Shown: in pieces, positions 18,501 through 27,281 of the stretch
Layout: each line of letters starts with the position of its first letter
How positions within the stretch are numbered: the stretch's first letter is position 1
DNA from: an uncultured Clostridia bacterium
GTDB lineage: Bacteria; Bacillota; Clostridia; UBA1381
Assembly (NCBI GenBank): GCA_934462945.1
Contig: CAKSJF010000006.1
Span: 1 to 46,822 of the forward strand
Length of the DNA: 46,822 bases
Reading direction: 5' to 3'
Made by a program: the position numbers and the translations under genes
The notes under the pieces: model-generated
Databases searched by the model: none
Seen by the model: the letters and a program-made list of their open reading frames with translations, nothing else
Told to the model about the DNA's origin: nothing

Positions 18501-18913
18501 ACGAGCGTAAATTCCGACGGATGCGCAAAGTCCGGAATATGTGCAACATCCTCATACCATTTTCCGTCCGTCTTTCCCTGATAATCGAACAGAACATGCT
18601 CCTTGATGCCGTCTAAAATGGTCGCACACGCCTGCTCATTTACCGTTCCGGTCAGGTAATAACGGATTTTTACATACACATCACTTCCGAATGTGAAGTC
18701 CGGGCGCACAATCACGCCTGCCTTTTCCACATAGTTCGGATTGACCACCAGGCATCCGTGTGCCTGGTCATGCCGGACAGAAACCTCCGGATTGGAAACT
18801 TCTTCTGCCGCATGAATATTGGCTGTGAAATCCAGCACATTTTTTTCCGCTGCAAAGACTGCACCCTGTACCATCATTCCTGCCGCTAAAATGAAACTAA
18901 TCAGCTTTTTCAA
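15587..18913 (-). CDS. SLH-anchored Asp-box beta-propeller protein
   Basis: This 1108-residue protein starts at a TTG codon (18913) with AGGAGGTG 7 bases upstream. The signal peptide ends near AVFAAE. Residues ~25-175 are the shared jelly-roll-like module (DYLGFFSSEEEAKAF). Three SLH repeats follow (~190-360: FLPDAGVKRSEAAAM, FLPDQILTRRELSEM, FLPDSEVTRAQIVAV), which in this family bind pyruvylated secondary wall polymer. The rest is a 12-Asp-box propeller closely similar to its downstream neighbour; both contain SFSDAG, NFRSLDGGETWERCARDVN and NGNCGTCINSPF. SLH repeats placed between two functional modules rather than at an end are unusual. The gene lies 11 bases from its upstream neighbour in the same operon. 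Function is probably extracellular glycan binding or cleavage at the cell surface. Confidence 0.87.
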   Translation of the reverse strand: MKKLISFILAAGMMVQGAVFAAEKNVLDFTANIHAAEEVSNPEVSVRHDQAHGCLVVNPNYVEKAGVIVRPDFTFGSDVYVKIRYYLTGTVNEQACATILDGIKEHVLFDYQGKTDGKWYEDVAHIPDFAHPSEFTLVPVTSTAGWTTGADIYIDYLGFFSSEEEAKAFSEPDDDPNAKITKTVTYTPTGDKISVKAAKYVSGYNNQYFLPDAGVKRSEAAAMISRIVSADVSEEPLEIPDVLENAWYYEDVKKLAENGIIAGSGAFLPDQILTRRELSEMLYRMGILDTEKTMRFSDVDISDLDYAAITACGGNGLMIGDNGAFLPDSEVTRAQIVAVLNRVIGTDLSQAEEIKNPYSDLSPTHWAYRDIMAVSKGDAQEPGADGEVVFERFPDGVEYDVNNTRNKVWEEVPFVTKEMKEQGYEGGEGGQAILYVTTDTTGDIVMSFSDAGQNFRSLDGGETWERCARDVNSPSLSTGEIDPNNSKRVVAYTHNGIPRVENDTFDYRGSGVYLSEDTGYSYQNTLPYCELETGWRVAFAWDPTSYDAKLDGSKICYFTTCQRKVLDDNYGTALKWQMEKGYNEGPGFYRSEDGGYSWKLVNADLGACPPAVSPADGTVFAASPEGLYRSTDHGNTWEVVISGKVGSVTTLLNEPDNVYATDDNGLLISTDRGKTFERITSASYPGEYVNNLKVSPANSDYMMISYNHPDVNKIGSFVSHDRGTNWTRTEYDESLDFYEHQFRWKITAWHPTDENKAWTTSDWVESSEDGGRTFHWNHNGNCGTCINSPFWLNVYNPDYYLVPAQDFQGALTLDGGYSFTALDSFPANPGKSHNYGGYVVDENTFFFCNTNSWEAAVSNLIITHDGGKSFTNIGEVSSGARNNYCFQSQVNPNIYFAGNLRSEDAGYNWQALPDYIMCVAAYNPNGNELFAIGANYGAVYVSKDTGVTWEKLFDRPIIYDNEAYSGINNLAYDGINNILYFTQADTVAKYENGKITRLNCEQMKDKWRTTLAVDPIHPNVIYTGGVPNGVEGFTTYDLIHSIYRSLDGGETWQVISSADTDQSIVPDGPLVGNYFTWAMFVHPKTGYVYAGLPNYGLYKFAPPYEIEE

Positions 18914-18924
18914 TTGCGCACCTC

Positions 18925-21768
18925 CTAATCAATGATGAACATTTCAATCGCCCATCCCCATTTTAAAACGGTCAGGATTCTGGAACGGTCGTTTCCGTAA
19001 TGCACAAAGTCCTTCACGTCCTTATAGGTCTGCGTGGGGTTATAGGTATCATTGATATAAACCTTTTTCGTTTTGCTGTCATACCGATGCAGAGAATTTA
19101 ACCCAAAGAAATCAATTCTCTCCACCGTCAGATTCAGACTGTCCGGAGAACCTGTGAAGTCGGTCAGATCCTGTGTGGTGCAGCGTGCATATCCGTCCAC
19201 AACATCATAAACATCCAAAAATGCCATTCTCGGATAGGTCAGCATATCGCCGTAGATCCGGTTTGAGCTGCCTTTAAAGGCTTTGTTCGGGTCAGTCTCG
19301 CTTGCGTCATACACGAGCCGGATCGCTGTGATATGGTTCTTGCTGTCCACATCATACCAGACAATATCGCCCTTTTCCAGCTCATAGGTGTCCTTGTAAA
19401 CACCGCCGTCCACTGGCTTTACCGTTTTGTAATACTTTTCCTCGGTTGCATAAACGGTGTCGACTCTCTGTGATGTTCCGATTTTCAGCAGTGTGCCGAC
19501 TTCCTCGGCATCCTCCATATAAACCTCGCTGATTTTCTCAATCATGCCGACATCATAGCCCTTGATCATGTCGGTGGATGCTGCGGAATCGTCAATTACT
19601 ACGATTACGTCTGCCGCCGCGTTATTTGCCGTCACGCTGTAAGCGTCGATCAGGTAGGACTGGTCGTACTCGAAATAATCGTCCACAGCGGAAAATTTAA
19701 AGTCCTGCGCGGTTGCGCCGTCTAAATTTGCCGGAACTACGCACACTAACGTGCTTGGTCTGCCGGCAACCACAACCGGGTATCTTCCCCAGGTCGGACC
19801 TGCTGCCTTATACCACTGCTTGGACGGGTTATCCATCATAGAGGAAGCATAGATCATACGGAAGCTGTCCTTGGTTTCCTTTTCGCCCGGCTGACGTGCT
19901 AAATAGCTCACACCGGGAGTAACTCCTTTCGGCTGATTGTTATACGGTGTATCAATTTCTGCAATCAGTCCGTCACTGTTTAAGCGATAGCGGATCAGCT
20001 GCGGAATCGGTTCGTCTGTTCCCTTTTTCAGAATATCTAAAATATCGTCCTTTTCTGCCTTGTAGCTTTTGCCGTCTACCTTAACTCTTTCTGCTGCACG
20101 CATACCGCTCACCAGTGCGCCGTCCTGGGTAAAGATTTTGAAATAAAGCTCATCATCCTCATCCCGTCCGGCACGAACCAGATATCCGTAGGACATATCG
20201 GAGGATACCGCCTCAATCCAGACAATCCGGTTCTGATAGTCGAAATACATTTTCATTTTTTTCCCGGAGGAAATATTCACAGGGTCGGTATATTGGTTAA
20301 AATATTCGGACTCTGTCTGATACCGGTCAGAGCCGATTGTGATTTCATAGCCATAATCACCCTCGCCGATATAGGTCATAATATCGGTTTTGACTGTGCT
20401 GGAGCTATAGAGCGTGACTGCGTCCTTATCCAGACTTTCTGCCACTGAAAGAATGTAATTATCCTTAATACCGGAAATTTTGATTTCCTTTCCGTCCTGC
20501 AAAGCCTCCACCGTCTGATACTGCTCCAGATCGATCACAAAACTGCCGTTTTTCTCATACAGCTTGTCATGCTCGGTATCGTTCCGGCGCACGATAAAGG
20601 TTTTTAAGGAGGTTACAAGAACTGTTTCATAGCGTCCGTCCTGGTTTGCGTCCACCAGGCGCACCTTTCCGTTTTTCGGAGTCAGGTATTCCGGAATGTA
20701 TACGCCGGCATATTTGCCGTTATAGATCAGCGTTTTTCCGGTGTCCAGCCGCGCTGTTTTAATATTTTTTCCGTCGTCATACCGATAGGTGTTATTTTCA
20801 AAGGATTCAATCTCCAAAGCGTCTATTTCCAGAATGTCGGTATATTTTTCAACGTCTAAAACGGCGATGACGGTGTCAACATTGTCCTTTGTCTGCACCA
20901 CATAGCGCACCCGGCAGCCTAACAGGTCATTTAAGCTGATTGCCGTATCATATCTGATCCCGTCGATCAATGCTGCGCCTGTTCCGCAGCCCTCGCTTTT
21001 GTCCAGCTGGGTTCTCTCTGTTCCCCGGATCGTACCCTGCCGCAGCTCGGCGTCGAAATGTCCTTCCAGATAGCTTTCCTCGGACATTTCAAACTGCATT
21101 TTTCCGTCCTCAAAGCGGATCTTTCCTTCCTCGGTCATTAAGGCATGGTATAAAAATTCCGACATTTCGCGATAGGTAACCCCTGCATCGTAATCCTGTA
21201 CATAGCTTAAAAGTCCAAGCTTCTGCGCCGCGTTTACATAACCCTTTTCGTACTTTGCAATCTGCTCATAGCCAAGCTCGGTTACAACTGCTTTAATCAC
21301 AGCCGTGCTTTTTACCTCGCCGTCCGGATTGATTTTTCCGTCCGACGCTGCTTCCAAATATCCGCGCTTGACCGCATAGTTCAGATAAGCCGCATGCGCC
21401 TCATCCGTATCCTGATAGCGCACGGTATTGTCGCGTTCGTCCTTTGCAGAGAAGTAATAGATCATCCGGGCAAAGTCTGCGCGGGTGACTGCCTTTTGAC
21501 TGTCTGTACAGTCACTTTCTGCAAAAATCCCCAATGCCATCAGGGCAATTGATTCGTTATTTTTCAGAGGGATTTTTTCCGGTTCCTCCGGTTTCTCCTC
21601 TGCTGCTGTTTCCGCCCCGGAAGTCTCCTCCAGGAGTGCGCCCTCCTCCTCGGAGATGGATTCTGCCTGCACCGTTTCCTCCGGAAGTACATCTTCCTCC
21701 GCCAAAACCGGCAGGGAAACCGCGCAAAGCTGCGCTGCAATCAGGATTGCAATGATTTTTTTCAACAT
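18925..21768 (-). CDS. SLH-domain surface protein, large beta-rich body of unknown function
   Basis: This 947-residue protein has a signal peptide (MLKKIIAILIAAQLCAVSLPVLA) and a Glu-rich linker (~25-70). Degenerate SLH-type repeats follow at ~75-215 (AVTRADFARMIYYF, YREMSEFLYHALM). The remaining ~700 residues have repeated beta-strand patterns with Asp-rich turns (VDANQDGRYETV) and no family I recognise. Translation is coupled to the upstream gene: the ribosome site GGAGGG is formed by that gene's last codons and only one base lies between its TAA and this ATG. It is likely a wall-anchored structural or substrate-holding part of the glycan system. Confidence 0.78.
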   Translation of the reverse strand: MLKKIIAILIAAQLCAVSLPVLAEEDVLPEETVQAESISEEEGALLEETSGAETAAEEKPEEPEKIPLKNNESIALMALGIFAESDCTDSQKAVTRADFARMIYYFSAKDERDNTVRYQDTDEAHAAYLNYAVKRGYLEAASDGKINPDGEVKSTAVIKAVVTELGYEQIAKYEKGYVNAAQKLGLLSYVQDYDAGVTYREMSEFLYHALMTEEGKIRFEDGKMQFEMSEESYLEGHFDAELRQGTIRGTERTQLDKSEGCGTGAALIDGIRYDTAISLNDLLGCRVRYVVQTKDNVDTVIAVLDVEKYTDILEIDALEIESFENNTYRYDDGKNIKTARLDTGKTLIYNGKYAGVYIPEYLTPKNGKVRLVDANQDGRYETVLVTSLKTFIVRRNDTEHDKLYEKNGSFVIDLEQYQTVEALQDGKEIKISGIKDNYILSVAESLDKDAVTLYSSSTVKTDIMTYIGEGDYGYEITIGSDRYQTESEYFNQYTDPVNISSGKKMKMYFDYQNRIVWIEAVSSDMSYGYLVRAGRDEDDELYFKIFTQDGALVSGMRAAERVKVDGKSYKAEKDDILDILKKGTDEPIPQLIRYRLNSDGLIAEIDTPYNNQPKGVTPGVSYLARQPGEKETKDSFRMIYASSMMDNPSKQWYKAAGPTWGRYPVVVAGRPSTLVCVVPANLDGATAQDFKFSAVDDYFEYDQSYLIDAYSVTANNAAADVIVVIDDSAASTDMIKGYDVGMIEKISEVYMEDAEEVGTLLKIGTSQRVDTVYATEEKYYKTVKPVDGGVYKDTYELEKGDIVWYDVDSKNHITAIRLVYDASETDPNKAFKGSSNRIYGDMLTYPRMAFLDVYDVVDGYARCTTQDLTDFTGSPDSLNLTVERIDFFGLNSLHRYDSKTKKVYINDTYNPTQTYKDVKDFVHYGNDRSRILTVLKWGWAIEMFIID

Positions 21769-21769
21769 G

Positions 21770-23905
21770 TTATCCCTCCATAATCTTACTGATTAATACT
21801 GCCGCCTCTGCCCTGGTTGCATAGTTTTTCGGGCGGAAGCTGCCGTCCTCATATCCGGCAATCAATCCGGATTTTAAGAGTGCGTCCACGGCTTCCTTTG
21901 CGTATTCGGAAACCTCAGAAAAATCAGACGCTTCAATCGCTTTTTCTGCTGTGAGCTTTTCTCCTGCCGCACGGTAAATCATCACGGCAAGCTGTTCTCT
22001 TGTGATCAGTTCATCCGGCGCAAAATGTGTTTCGTCCATACCGGACACAAAACCTGCCTCTGCTGCCGCCATAACTGAATCATAGAACCACTGATCTTTG
22101 GTCACATCCAAAAATTCTTTGGTATATGCACCGCTTTCTTTTCCTGCCGCCTTTGTGAGCATTGCCGCAAATTCTGCACGGGTCACATTCGCTGCCGGAT
22201 CAAACTGATCCTCCGTTTTTCCGGAGATAATCTTCTGATCGTACAGCTTTTGGATGCTTTCCTTTGCCCAGGCATATGCTTCGCAATCGGTAAACGGGAA
22301 TTTCTGCTCCTCCGTCTTATCCTCCGGCTTTGTTTCCGGTTTCTGAACCGGTACTCCGATCACAGTTGCACCGCCCTTTGAGGTGACCTTGCCGGATGAT
22401 GAGGAGGACGAGGAGGAGGAAGAAGATGACGAGCTGGAAGATCCGCTGGTATTTTCCTTTTTCTGATCTTCTGCACGCTTTTCCTCCTCAAAATTCTGAA
22501 CCAGAATCGCTTTGAAATTTTCTCTTTCTTTTTGGGCTTGAGAAAGGAAATTATAGTATACCATCGCGATATTTTCCACTGATTTCAGATATGTTTCGTA
22601 CTCTCCCTCTGCAAAGCCGAGATAGGAGAGACTGTCCTCCGCAAGCTTTTGTGCGTCCTGCCATTCCTTGATCCGGTCTAATTCTGTCAAAAATGTTTCC
22701 ATCAGGAAAGACGCTTCAAATCCGCTATAGGTTTCTTCTTTTAACGCTGTCGCTAAAATCTGCTCCTGCATTTCCTTAGAAAGATTCTGATAGCGTTTAT
22801 ATAAAGAGTTTTGCGCCAGCTCATATCCTCCCTCTCGGAACAGCTTCTGCAAGCTTTCCGGATCGGTGACATTTGCTTTGATTTTTGCAAATTTTACGCT
22901 TCTTTTCATCAGTCTGGCATAGTTCTGTTCGGTATACCCTCCGGCATGTACCAAAATCTCTTTATAAAAGAATGGCTTTTCCTTCTCTGTCAGTACCTCT
23001 GCCTCCGGGCATACAAAATAGAGAAAATCCTTTTGTTCCGTTAAAAATTCTTCAAGCGTTTCTTCTTTTGCAGTATTTAACCCATTTAAAAATGTACTGA
23101 TTTGCTCCGGAGTAAACTCCTTAACGGTCGTTTTCACCAAAATAGTATATGGGATTTCCTCTCCCAAAACATTCGTCACAACCAGCTCCACCGGCTGACT
23201 GTAATCTGCATCCGGATCAAGCTCTGCACCTGCACCCGGTGCAAAAGTCAAAATCGGTGCGGACGGTTTTTCGCCCGGCATAATCTCTGTATCAATTGAG
23301 ATGGTATGCGCCACGCGGTCAATTGTGCCGCTGCTCTTTCCGATTGCCGCTGCTAAAACGGAATCGTCATAGCTTTCTGCATCCTCCTCCGTCTCAAAAA
23401 AAGCCAGATACCGGAGCGAATGCTTTGCCGAGATTTCTCCCATTTTCTCACTTTCGTACTGGTAAGCCGTGTACAAATCAAGCTTGTCTGCGGAAGCTTC
23501 CCCTAACACCTCCGAGAGAGAGTAAATATCCTCCTGCCATGCTCCGGCATTTTTAACCTGCCGGCTTTCTGCCCAGTTTTCCTTTGCACCGCTTAGAAAA
23601 ACAATCGTATAGTCCAGGCTGTCGCCTTTTTTTCTGGGGGTTACGTTCTCATATTTCTGCAAAACCTTGCAATAAGGCAGACTCACACTCTTCTCCGGCG
23701 TGATCTCGATCACACTCTCCATTACACGGTTAAATGATGTCACCAGTGCGCCTGTGCCGGCGTTGTAGCTGATTCCATCTGCTAAAACCTCTTTTGCGTT
23801 CGAAAGACTGCCGTCCTCCTGTGCGCAGAAATCTACATATTCCGCTGATGCCGCACCGCCTAAAAAGCATGCTGCAAACAGCAAGAGTCCTATTCTTTTT
23901 TTCAT
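21770..23905 (-). CDS. Surface protein with jelly-roll-like module, serine linker and three C-terminal SLH repeats
   Basis: This 711-residue protein has a signal peptide ending near ASAEY. Residues ~20-175 are the operon's shared module (RYLAFFETEEDAESYDD), followed by an Ig-like module (~190-265: VAHTISIDTEIM, NVLGEEIPYTILV). A helical region follows (~265-480). A run of 16 serines encoded by mixed codons then forms a flexible linker. Three SLH repeats close the protein (~535-711: FTDCEAYAWAKESI, FLDVTKDQWFYDSV, ATRAEAAVLISKI). The gene lies 21 bases downstream of the permease gene, which ties the surface proteins to the transporter. A wall-anchored glycan-binding protein feeding the transporter is the simplest reading. 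Confidence 0.83.
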   Translation of the reverse strand: MKKRIGLLLFAACFLGGAASAEYVDFCAQEDGSLSNAKEVLADGISYNAGTGALVTSFNRVMESVIEITPEKSVSLPYCKVLQKYENVTPRKKGDSLDYTIVFLSGAKENWAESRQVKNAGAWQEDIYSLSEVLGEASADKLDLYTAYQYESEKMGEISAKHSLRYLAFFETEEDAESYDDSVLAAAIGKSSGTIDRVAHTISIDTEIMPGEKPSAPILTFAPGAGAELDPDADYSQPVELVVTNVLGEEIPYTILVKTTVKEFTPEQISTFLNGLNTAKEETLEEFLTEQKDFLYFVCPEAEVLTEKEKPFFYKEILVHAGGYTEQNYARLMKRSVKFAKIKANVTDPESLQKLFREGGYELAQNSLYKRYQNLSKEMQEQILATALKEETYSGFEASFLMETFLTELDRIKEWQDAQKLAEDSLSYLGFAEGEYETYLKSVENIAMVYYNFLSQAQKERENFKAILVQNFEEEKRAEDQKKENTSGSSSSSSSSSSSSSSSSGKVTSKGGATVIGVPVQKPETKPEDKTEEQKFPFTDCEAYAWAKESIQKLYDQKIISGKTEDQFDPAANVTRAEFAAMLTKAAGKESGAYTKEFLDVTKDQWFYDSVMAAAEAGFVSGMDETHFAPDELITREQLAVMIYRAAGEKLTAEKAIEASDFSEVSEYAKEAVDALLKSGLIAGYEDGSFRPKNYATRAEAAVLISKIMEG

Positions 23906-23926
23906 ATTCTCACCATTATCCTTTAT

Positions 23927-24775
23927 TTACCCTTTGACTGCTCCTGCTATTAATCCCTCTGTGACATATTTATTTCCAATGATATAAACCGTGATAACCG
24001 GCACTAAGGCAAGTCCTGTTGCGGCAAGAATCAGATTCCATGCCGTTGCTGCCTCGCCGGTATTCTTAAATTCCATAATACCAACAATCAGCGTCTGCTG
24101 CTCCGGGCGCGTCATGGTGAACATCGCCGGCATCAGATAGCTGTTCCAGGAGGAATTGAACGCAAGCATTCCGATTGTAATCAGAATCGGACGGAGCATG
24201 GGTGCAATCACCCGAAACAGCGTCTCGATAAAGCTGCATCCGTCAATACTTGCTGCCTCGTCAATTTCCTTTGGAAGTCCGTTAATAAATCCGCGCACCA
24301 GATACATATTCACCACCGGGATTCCGAAACACTGCATCACAATCAATCCCCAGAGTGAATCGTTCAGATGCAGAAGCGCCAGAATATCAAAAATCGGATA
24401 AATTGTGATTGATCCGAGCGAGATAAACATTAGAGCAGAGAAAATCGCAAAAATTAAGCTTTTTCCCCGGAATTCACCTCGTGCAAATACATATCCGCAT
24501 ACCATGGAGAGAAACACCGTGATACAAACAGAGCAGACGGTGTACCAGATGCTGTTAAAAAGCATCCGCGTTACATTAAAGCTGTCCGAACTTAGAATCG
24601 TTCTGTAATTATCCAGGGTCGGATGCGCCGGAAACACTCTCTCCGGAAATCCCATAATTTCCATATTCGTTTTTAAAGATGCTGCCACACAGTAAACCAG
24701 CGGAAACAAAATAACCGCCGTAAAAAGCAGAAGAATAGCATATTTCCAAAGCTTATTCGCACGTTCAAACTTCAT
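23927..24775 (-). CDS. CUT1-type sugar ABC transporter permease (MalG/UgpE-like)
   Basis: This 282-residue membrane protein has about six predicted helices and the MalG-type coupling motif EIDEAASIDGCSFIETLFRV around residue 182, which contacts the ATPase. Its ATG overlaps the TAA of the partner permease by one base, so translation is coupled. No ATPase gene is in the window; members of this class usually share a genome-wide MsmX/UgpC-type ATPase. Substrate is probably an oligosaccharide. Confidence 0.93.
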   Translation of the reverse strand: MKFERANKLWKYAILLLFTAVILFPLVYCVAASLKTNMEIMGFPERVFPAHPTLDNYRTILSSDSFNVTRMLFNSIWYTVCSVCITVFLSMVCGYVFARGEFRGKSLIFAIFSALMFISLGSITIYPIFDILALLHLNDSLWGLIVMQCFGIPVVNMYLVRGFINGLPKEIDEAASIDGCSFIETLFRVIAPMLRPILITIGMLAFNSSWNSYLMPAMFTMTRPEQQTLIVGIMEFKNTGEAATAWNLILAATGLALVPVITVYIIGNKYVTEGLIAGAVKG

Positions 24776-25716
24776 TAATATACCTCCTTCATTTTCTTGC
24801 TCAGCCTCATATACACACTTGCTACCAAAGCGCTCAGGCAGGAGGTGATAATTGCCATCGCACAGCCATAGCCAACGTTCGGCGCACCGCTTGCAAAGCC
24901 CGGAAGAAAGCTTTTAATCATATACGAGCCGACCGTGTTGGTTGCACCGCCCGGCGCACCGTTTGTAAATGCAACAATATACTCTCCGCACTGCATCGTT
25001 CCATTGATGGCGAGCAGCAAAATGGTCTGAAATACCGGTGCAATCATCGGAATCGTAATCCGGAAAAAAGTGGTGAAAACACTTGCACCGTCAATTTTTG
25101 CCGCTTCATATACCTCATCCGGCACATTTGCAAGAGCGGCTGTGAAATACAAAATATTGACACCGATACAATTCCAGATGCTGCCCGCACAAAGAGCAGC
25201 CAAAGCGCCGTTTGCACTCCCAAACCAATCCATCGGTTCAGACAGCACGCCTATTTTTTCTAAAAACGCATTGATACATCCGAAATAATCGAACATATTG
25301 GTGAAGATGACACCGATAATTGCTGCGCTGACAATGTTTGGCATCGTGAAAATTGCACGGAACACCATTCCGCTCCGATTCGATACCCCCTTTAAAACGA
25401 CCGCCAGAATTAACGCCATCGGCACTTCAAACGGCAGCTTTAAAAGCATAAACTTAAAGGTTGTAAGCCAGGCAATCCAATAGGATTTATCCTGTGCAAA
25501 AACATTGATAAAATTTTCAATTCCTGTAAACCGGGTATTGATCGGATTTTTATCATAATAGAAAAATGCCTTGAGCATTGCCCAGACAATCGGATAAATC
25601 GTAAAAACGAAAAACCCGATTAATGGCAGCGCCAAAAGCAAATAGCACTGGCGCTCCATTGATTTTTTGAGGGACGACTGCCCTAAGGCAGCCGTCCTGC
25701 TTCTGCGAACGATCAT
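24775..25716 (-). CDS. CUT1-type sugar ABC transporter permease (MalF/UgpA-like)
   Basis: I place the start at ATG 25716 (313 residues) because AAAGGATG lies about 8 bases upstream and the longer reading overlaps the binding-protein gene. About six transmembrane helices are visible, the first being CYLLLALPLIGFFVFTIYP. The coupling motif EVYEAAKIDGASVFTTFFRI is near residue 200. It pairs with the following permease, and the gene begins 13 bases after the binding-protein stop. Confidence 0.93.
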   Translation of the reverse strand: MIVRRSRTAALGQSSLKKSMERQCYLLLALPLIGFFVFTIYPIVWAMLKAFFYYDKNPINTRFTGIENFINVFAQDKSYWIAWLTTFKFMLLKLPFEVPMALILAVVLKGVSNRSGMVFRAIFTMPNIVSAAIIGVIFTNMFDYFGCINAFLEKIGVLSEPMDWFGSANGALAALCAGSIWNCIGVNILYFTAALANVPDEVYEAAKIDGASVFTTFFRITIPMIAPVFQTILLLAINGTMQCGEYIVAFTNGAPGGATNTVGSYMIKSFLPGFASGAPNVGYGCAMAIITSCLSALVASVYMRLSKKMKEVY

Positions 25717-25729
25717 TCTGTCACATCCT

Positions 25730-27109
25730 TTATCGCTTTGTGTTCCATTCCGGCAGGATATACTTCTGTCCGTCGTAGTCCGGATGAAGCTCCTGATACT
25801 TTTCAATTCCCTTGTTCATCATATCTGCCTTTTCCCTGCAAACCTCGTCAATCTGATCTGCCGGGATATTGCCTGTCCAGATATCCTCCAGCCAGGTCTG
25901 AGCCAAATCCTTCTGACCGGAAACATCAAAGAGTCTCGGCATAACAAACTGCCTGCTGATCTTAGTCATTTCTGCAAATGCCTTCCAGTTTTCCATATCG
26001 TCTCCCAATTCCACATCCGACACCATATCAAAATCAATCGGGAGCTGCAAGCCGTTTTCATAATACTTTTTGATCAGCTCATCACTGCAGAACCACTCCA
26101 TTACCGTCATCAGCTTTTCTGCACCAATGGTTTCCACCGAGCTTTTATTAATCTTGTAAAAGCTGCCGGAATTCATAAACTGCAAGTGCTTTTCGTTCCG
26201 ATCCGCAGACGGGAACGGCGCAACGCCCCAGTCGATCTTTGCAGGGAACTGATCGGTCAGAACGCCGTAGTCATAGCTGCCGGCTGTTTTCATACCGATT
26301 CCGCCCAATGCAAATCGCGATCTTGCAGTATCGTTATCAATACCGTCTGCACCTGGGAAATAGCTTCCGTCCGCTTTGATCTGCATGATAGCTTTCATCA
26401 CCTCTGCCTGTCCGGAAAAATCAAATTGTCCGGTTGCAGGATTATAACCTACCGGCAAGCCGTCGGTTGCTGTTGCCACCTTAGTGACATCTAGATCATA
26501 CCACGATCCGAACTTGACCGGGAAAATCATTCCATATTCCTTTTTGTCCGGATTGGTCAGCTTTTTTGCGTCCTCCACCATCTCTGCCAAAGTTTCCGGC
26601 GGCTTTGCCTCTCCGTTTTCATCCACAATCCCGGCTGCCTTAAACATATCCTTATTGTAAATCAGTCCGTAGGTGGTAACCGAAACCGGAAGCATATACG
26701 TTTTTCCATTGATCCGGTTCATGTCCTCCTCTATGTAGTTCTCAAATTTTTTCACAAGCGCATCGCCGCCCGGAAGATCCTCATAAGCAGCAACCTGATC
26801 ATTTGCAACTAACTGTGCAAGTGTTCCTCCCTGGAAAATATCCGGCGCTTTTCCGCTGGAAAATGCAAGATCCAGCTTTTCGCCGATGCTGCCCTCCTGA
26901 ACGGTATAATCAATCCGGATTCCCTTTTCCTTTCCGGTGGTGTTATTCCAGTTTTCAATTTCCTTTGTGATAAACGCTTTGTCACCGCCGTTTCCTGTCC
27001 AGACGGTAATTGTGGTGACATCTCCGCCTGCGGTTTCCTTGCTGCAGCCTGCCATAGACGCGGCAATGGCTGCACATAATGCCACTGATAAGATTCTTTT
27101 GACTTTCAT
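25730..27109 (-). CDS. Extracellular sugar-binding lipoprotein of ABC transporter
   Basis: This 459-residue protein carries a lipoprotein signal with lipobox SMAGC (Cys at residue 22), so it should be tethered to the outer membrane face. The sequence is typical of family 1 solute-binding proteins (ITVWTGNGGDKAFI, KAPDIFQGGTLAQL, KTYMLPVSVTTYGLIYNKDMF). It is the first gene of the long minus-strand operon and has a promoter at 27158-27186. It would hand sugars captured by the downstream surface proteins to the two permeases. Confidence 0.94.
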   Translation of the reverse strand: MKVKRILSVALCAAIAASMAGCSKETAGGDVTTITVWTGNGGDKAFITKEIENWNNTTGKEKGIRIDYTVQEGSIGEKLDLAFSSGKAPDIFQGGTLAQLVANDQVAAYEDLPGGDALVKKFENYIEEDMNRINGKTYMLPVSVTTYGLIYNKDMFKAAGIVDENGEAKPPETLAEMVEDAKKLTNPDKKEYGMIFPVKFGSWYDLDVTKVATATDGLPVGYNPATGQFDFSGQAEVMKAIMQIKADGSYFPGADGIDNDTARSRFALGGIGMKTAGSYDYGVLTDQFPAKIDWGVAPFPSADRNEKHLQFMNSGSFYKINKSSVETIGAEKLMTVMEWFCSDELIKKYYENGLQLPIDFDMVSDVELGDDMENWKAFAEMTKISRQFVMPRLFDVSGQKDLAQTWLEDIWTGNIPADQIDEVCREKADMMNKGIEKYQELHPDYDGQKYILPEWNTKR

Positions 27110-27157
27110 TTTTTTTCAAACTCCTCTCTTTTTTGCCCAAAAACTTTTTCTATCTTT

Positions 27158-27186
27158 ATCATAACATCTAACCGTCCTTCCGACAA
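27158..27186 (-). promoter_or_regulatory. Promoter of the ABC/surface-protein operon
   Basis: On the minus strand, TTGTCG (27181-27186) and TATGAT (27158-27163) are 17 bases apart, about 50 bases upstream of the binding-protein start. The non-consensus -35 suits an activated promoter. Confidence 0.6.
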
Positions 27187-27199
27187 GAGGAAAAAAACG

Positions 27200-27238
27200 T
27201 CAACCGCCCCGGATTTCCGGGTTGATTTTTTGTCAACC
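27200..27238. promoter_or_regulatory. Candidate operator in divergent intergenic region
   Basis: An interrupted inverted repeat (TCAAC..CCGGA / TCCGGGTTGA, 27200-27225) is followed by a second GTCAACC at 27232-27238, between the two divergent promoters. It could bind the adjacent response regulator or the AraC protein. On the plus strand it is followed by a T-run, so a hairpin role is also possible. Confidence 0.4.
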
Positions 27239-27252
27239 GGAAAATCAAAGCC

Positions 27253-27281
27253 TTGCATTTATACCGGATTCATGATATACT
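27253..27281 (+). promoter_or_regulatory. Promoter of the histidine kinase/response regulator pair
   Basis: TTGCAT (27253-27258) and TATACT (27276-27281) are 17 bases apart, 36 bases before the kinase start. Confidence 0.65.

Noticed and set aside
12556..18913. Naming the propellers as xyloglucanases
   Set aside because: Asp-box number and length suit GH74, but I could not identify the catalytic aspartates, so the enzymatic name is not supported.
22385..22436. Slippage-prone simple repeat in the serine linker
   Set aside because: The 16 serine codons are mixed, so slippage by pure repeat is unlikely.
24156..25483. Plus-strand frames over the permease genes
   Set aside because: Shadows of well-supported permeases; no ribosome sites.
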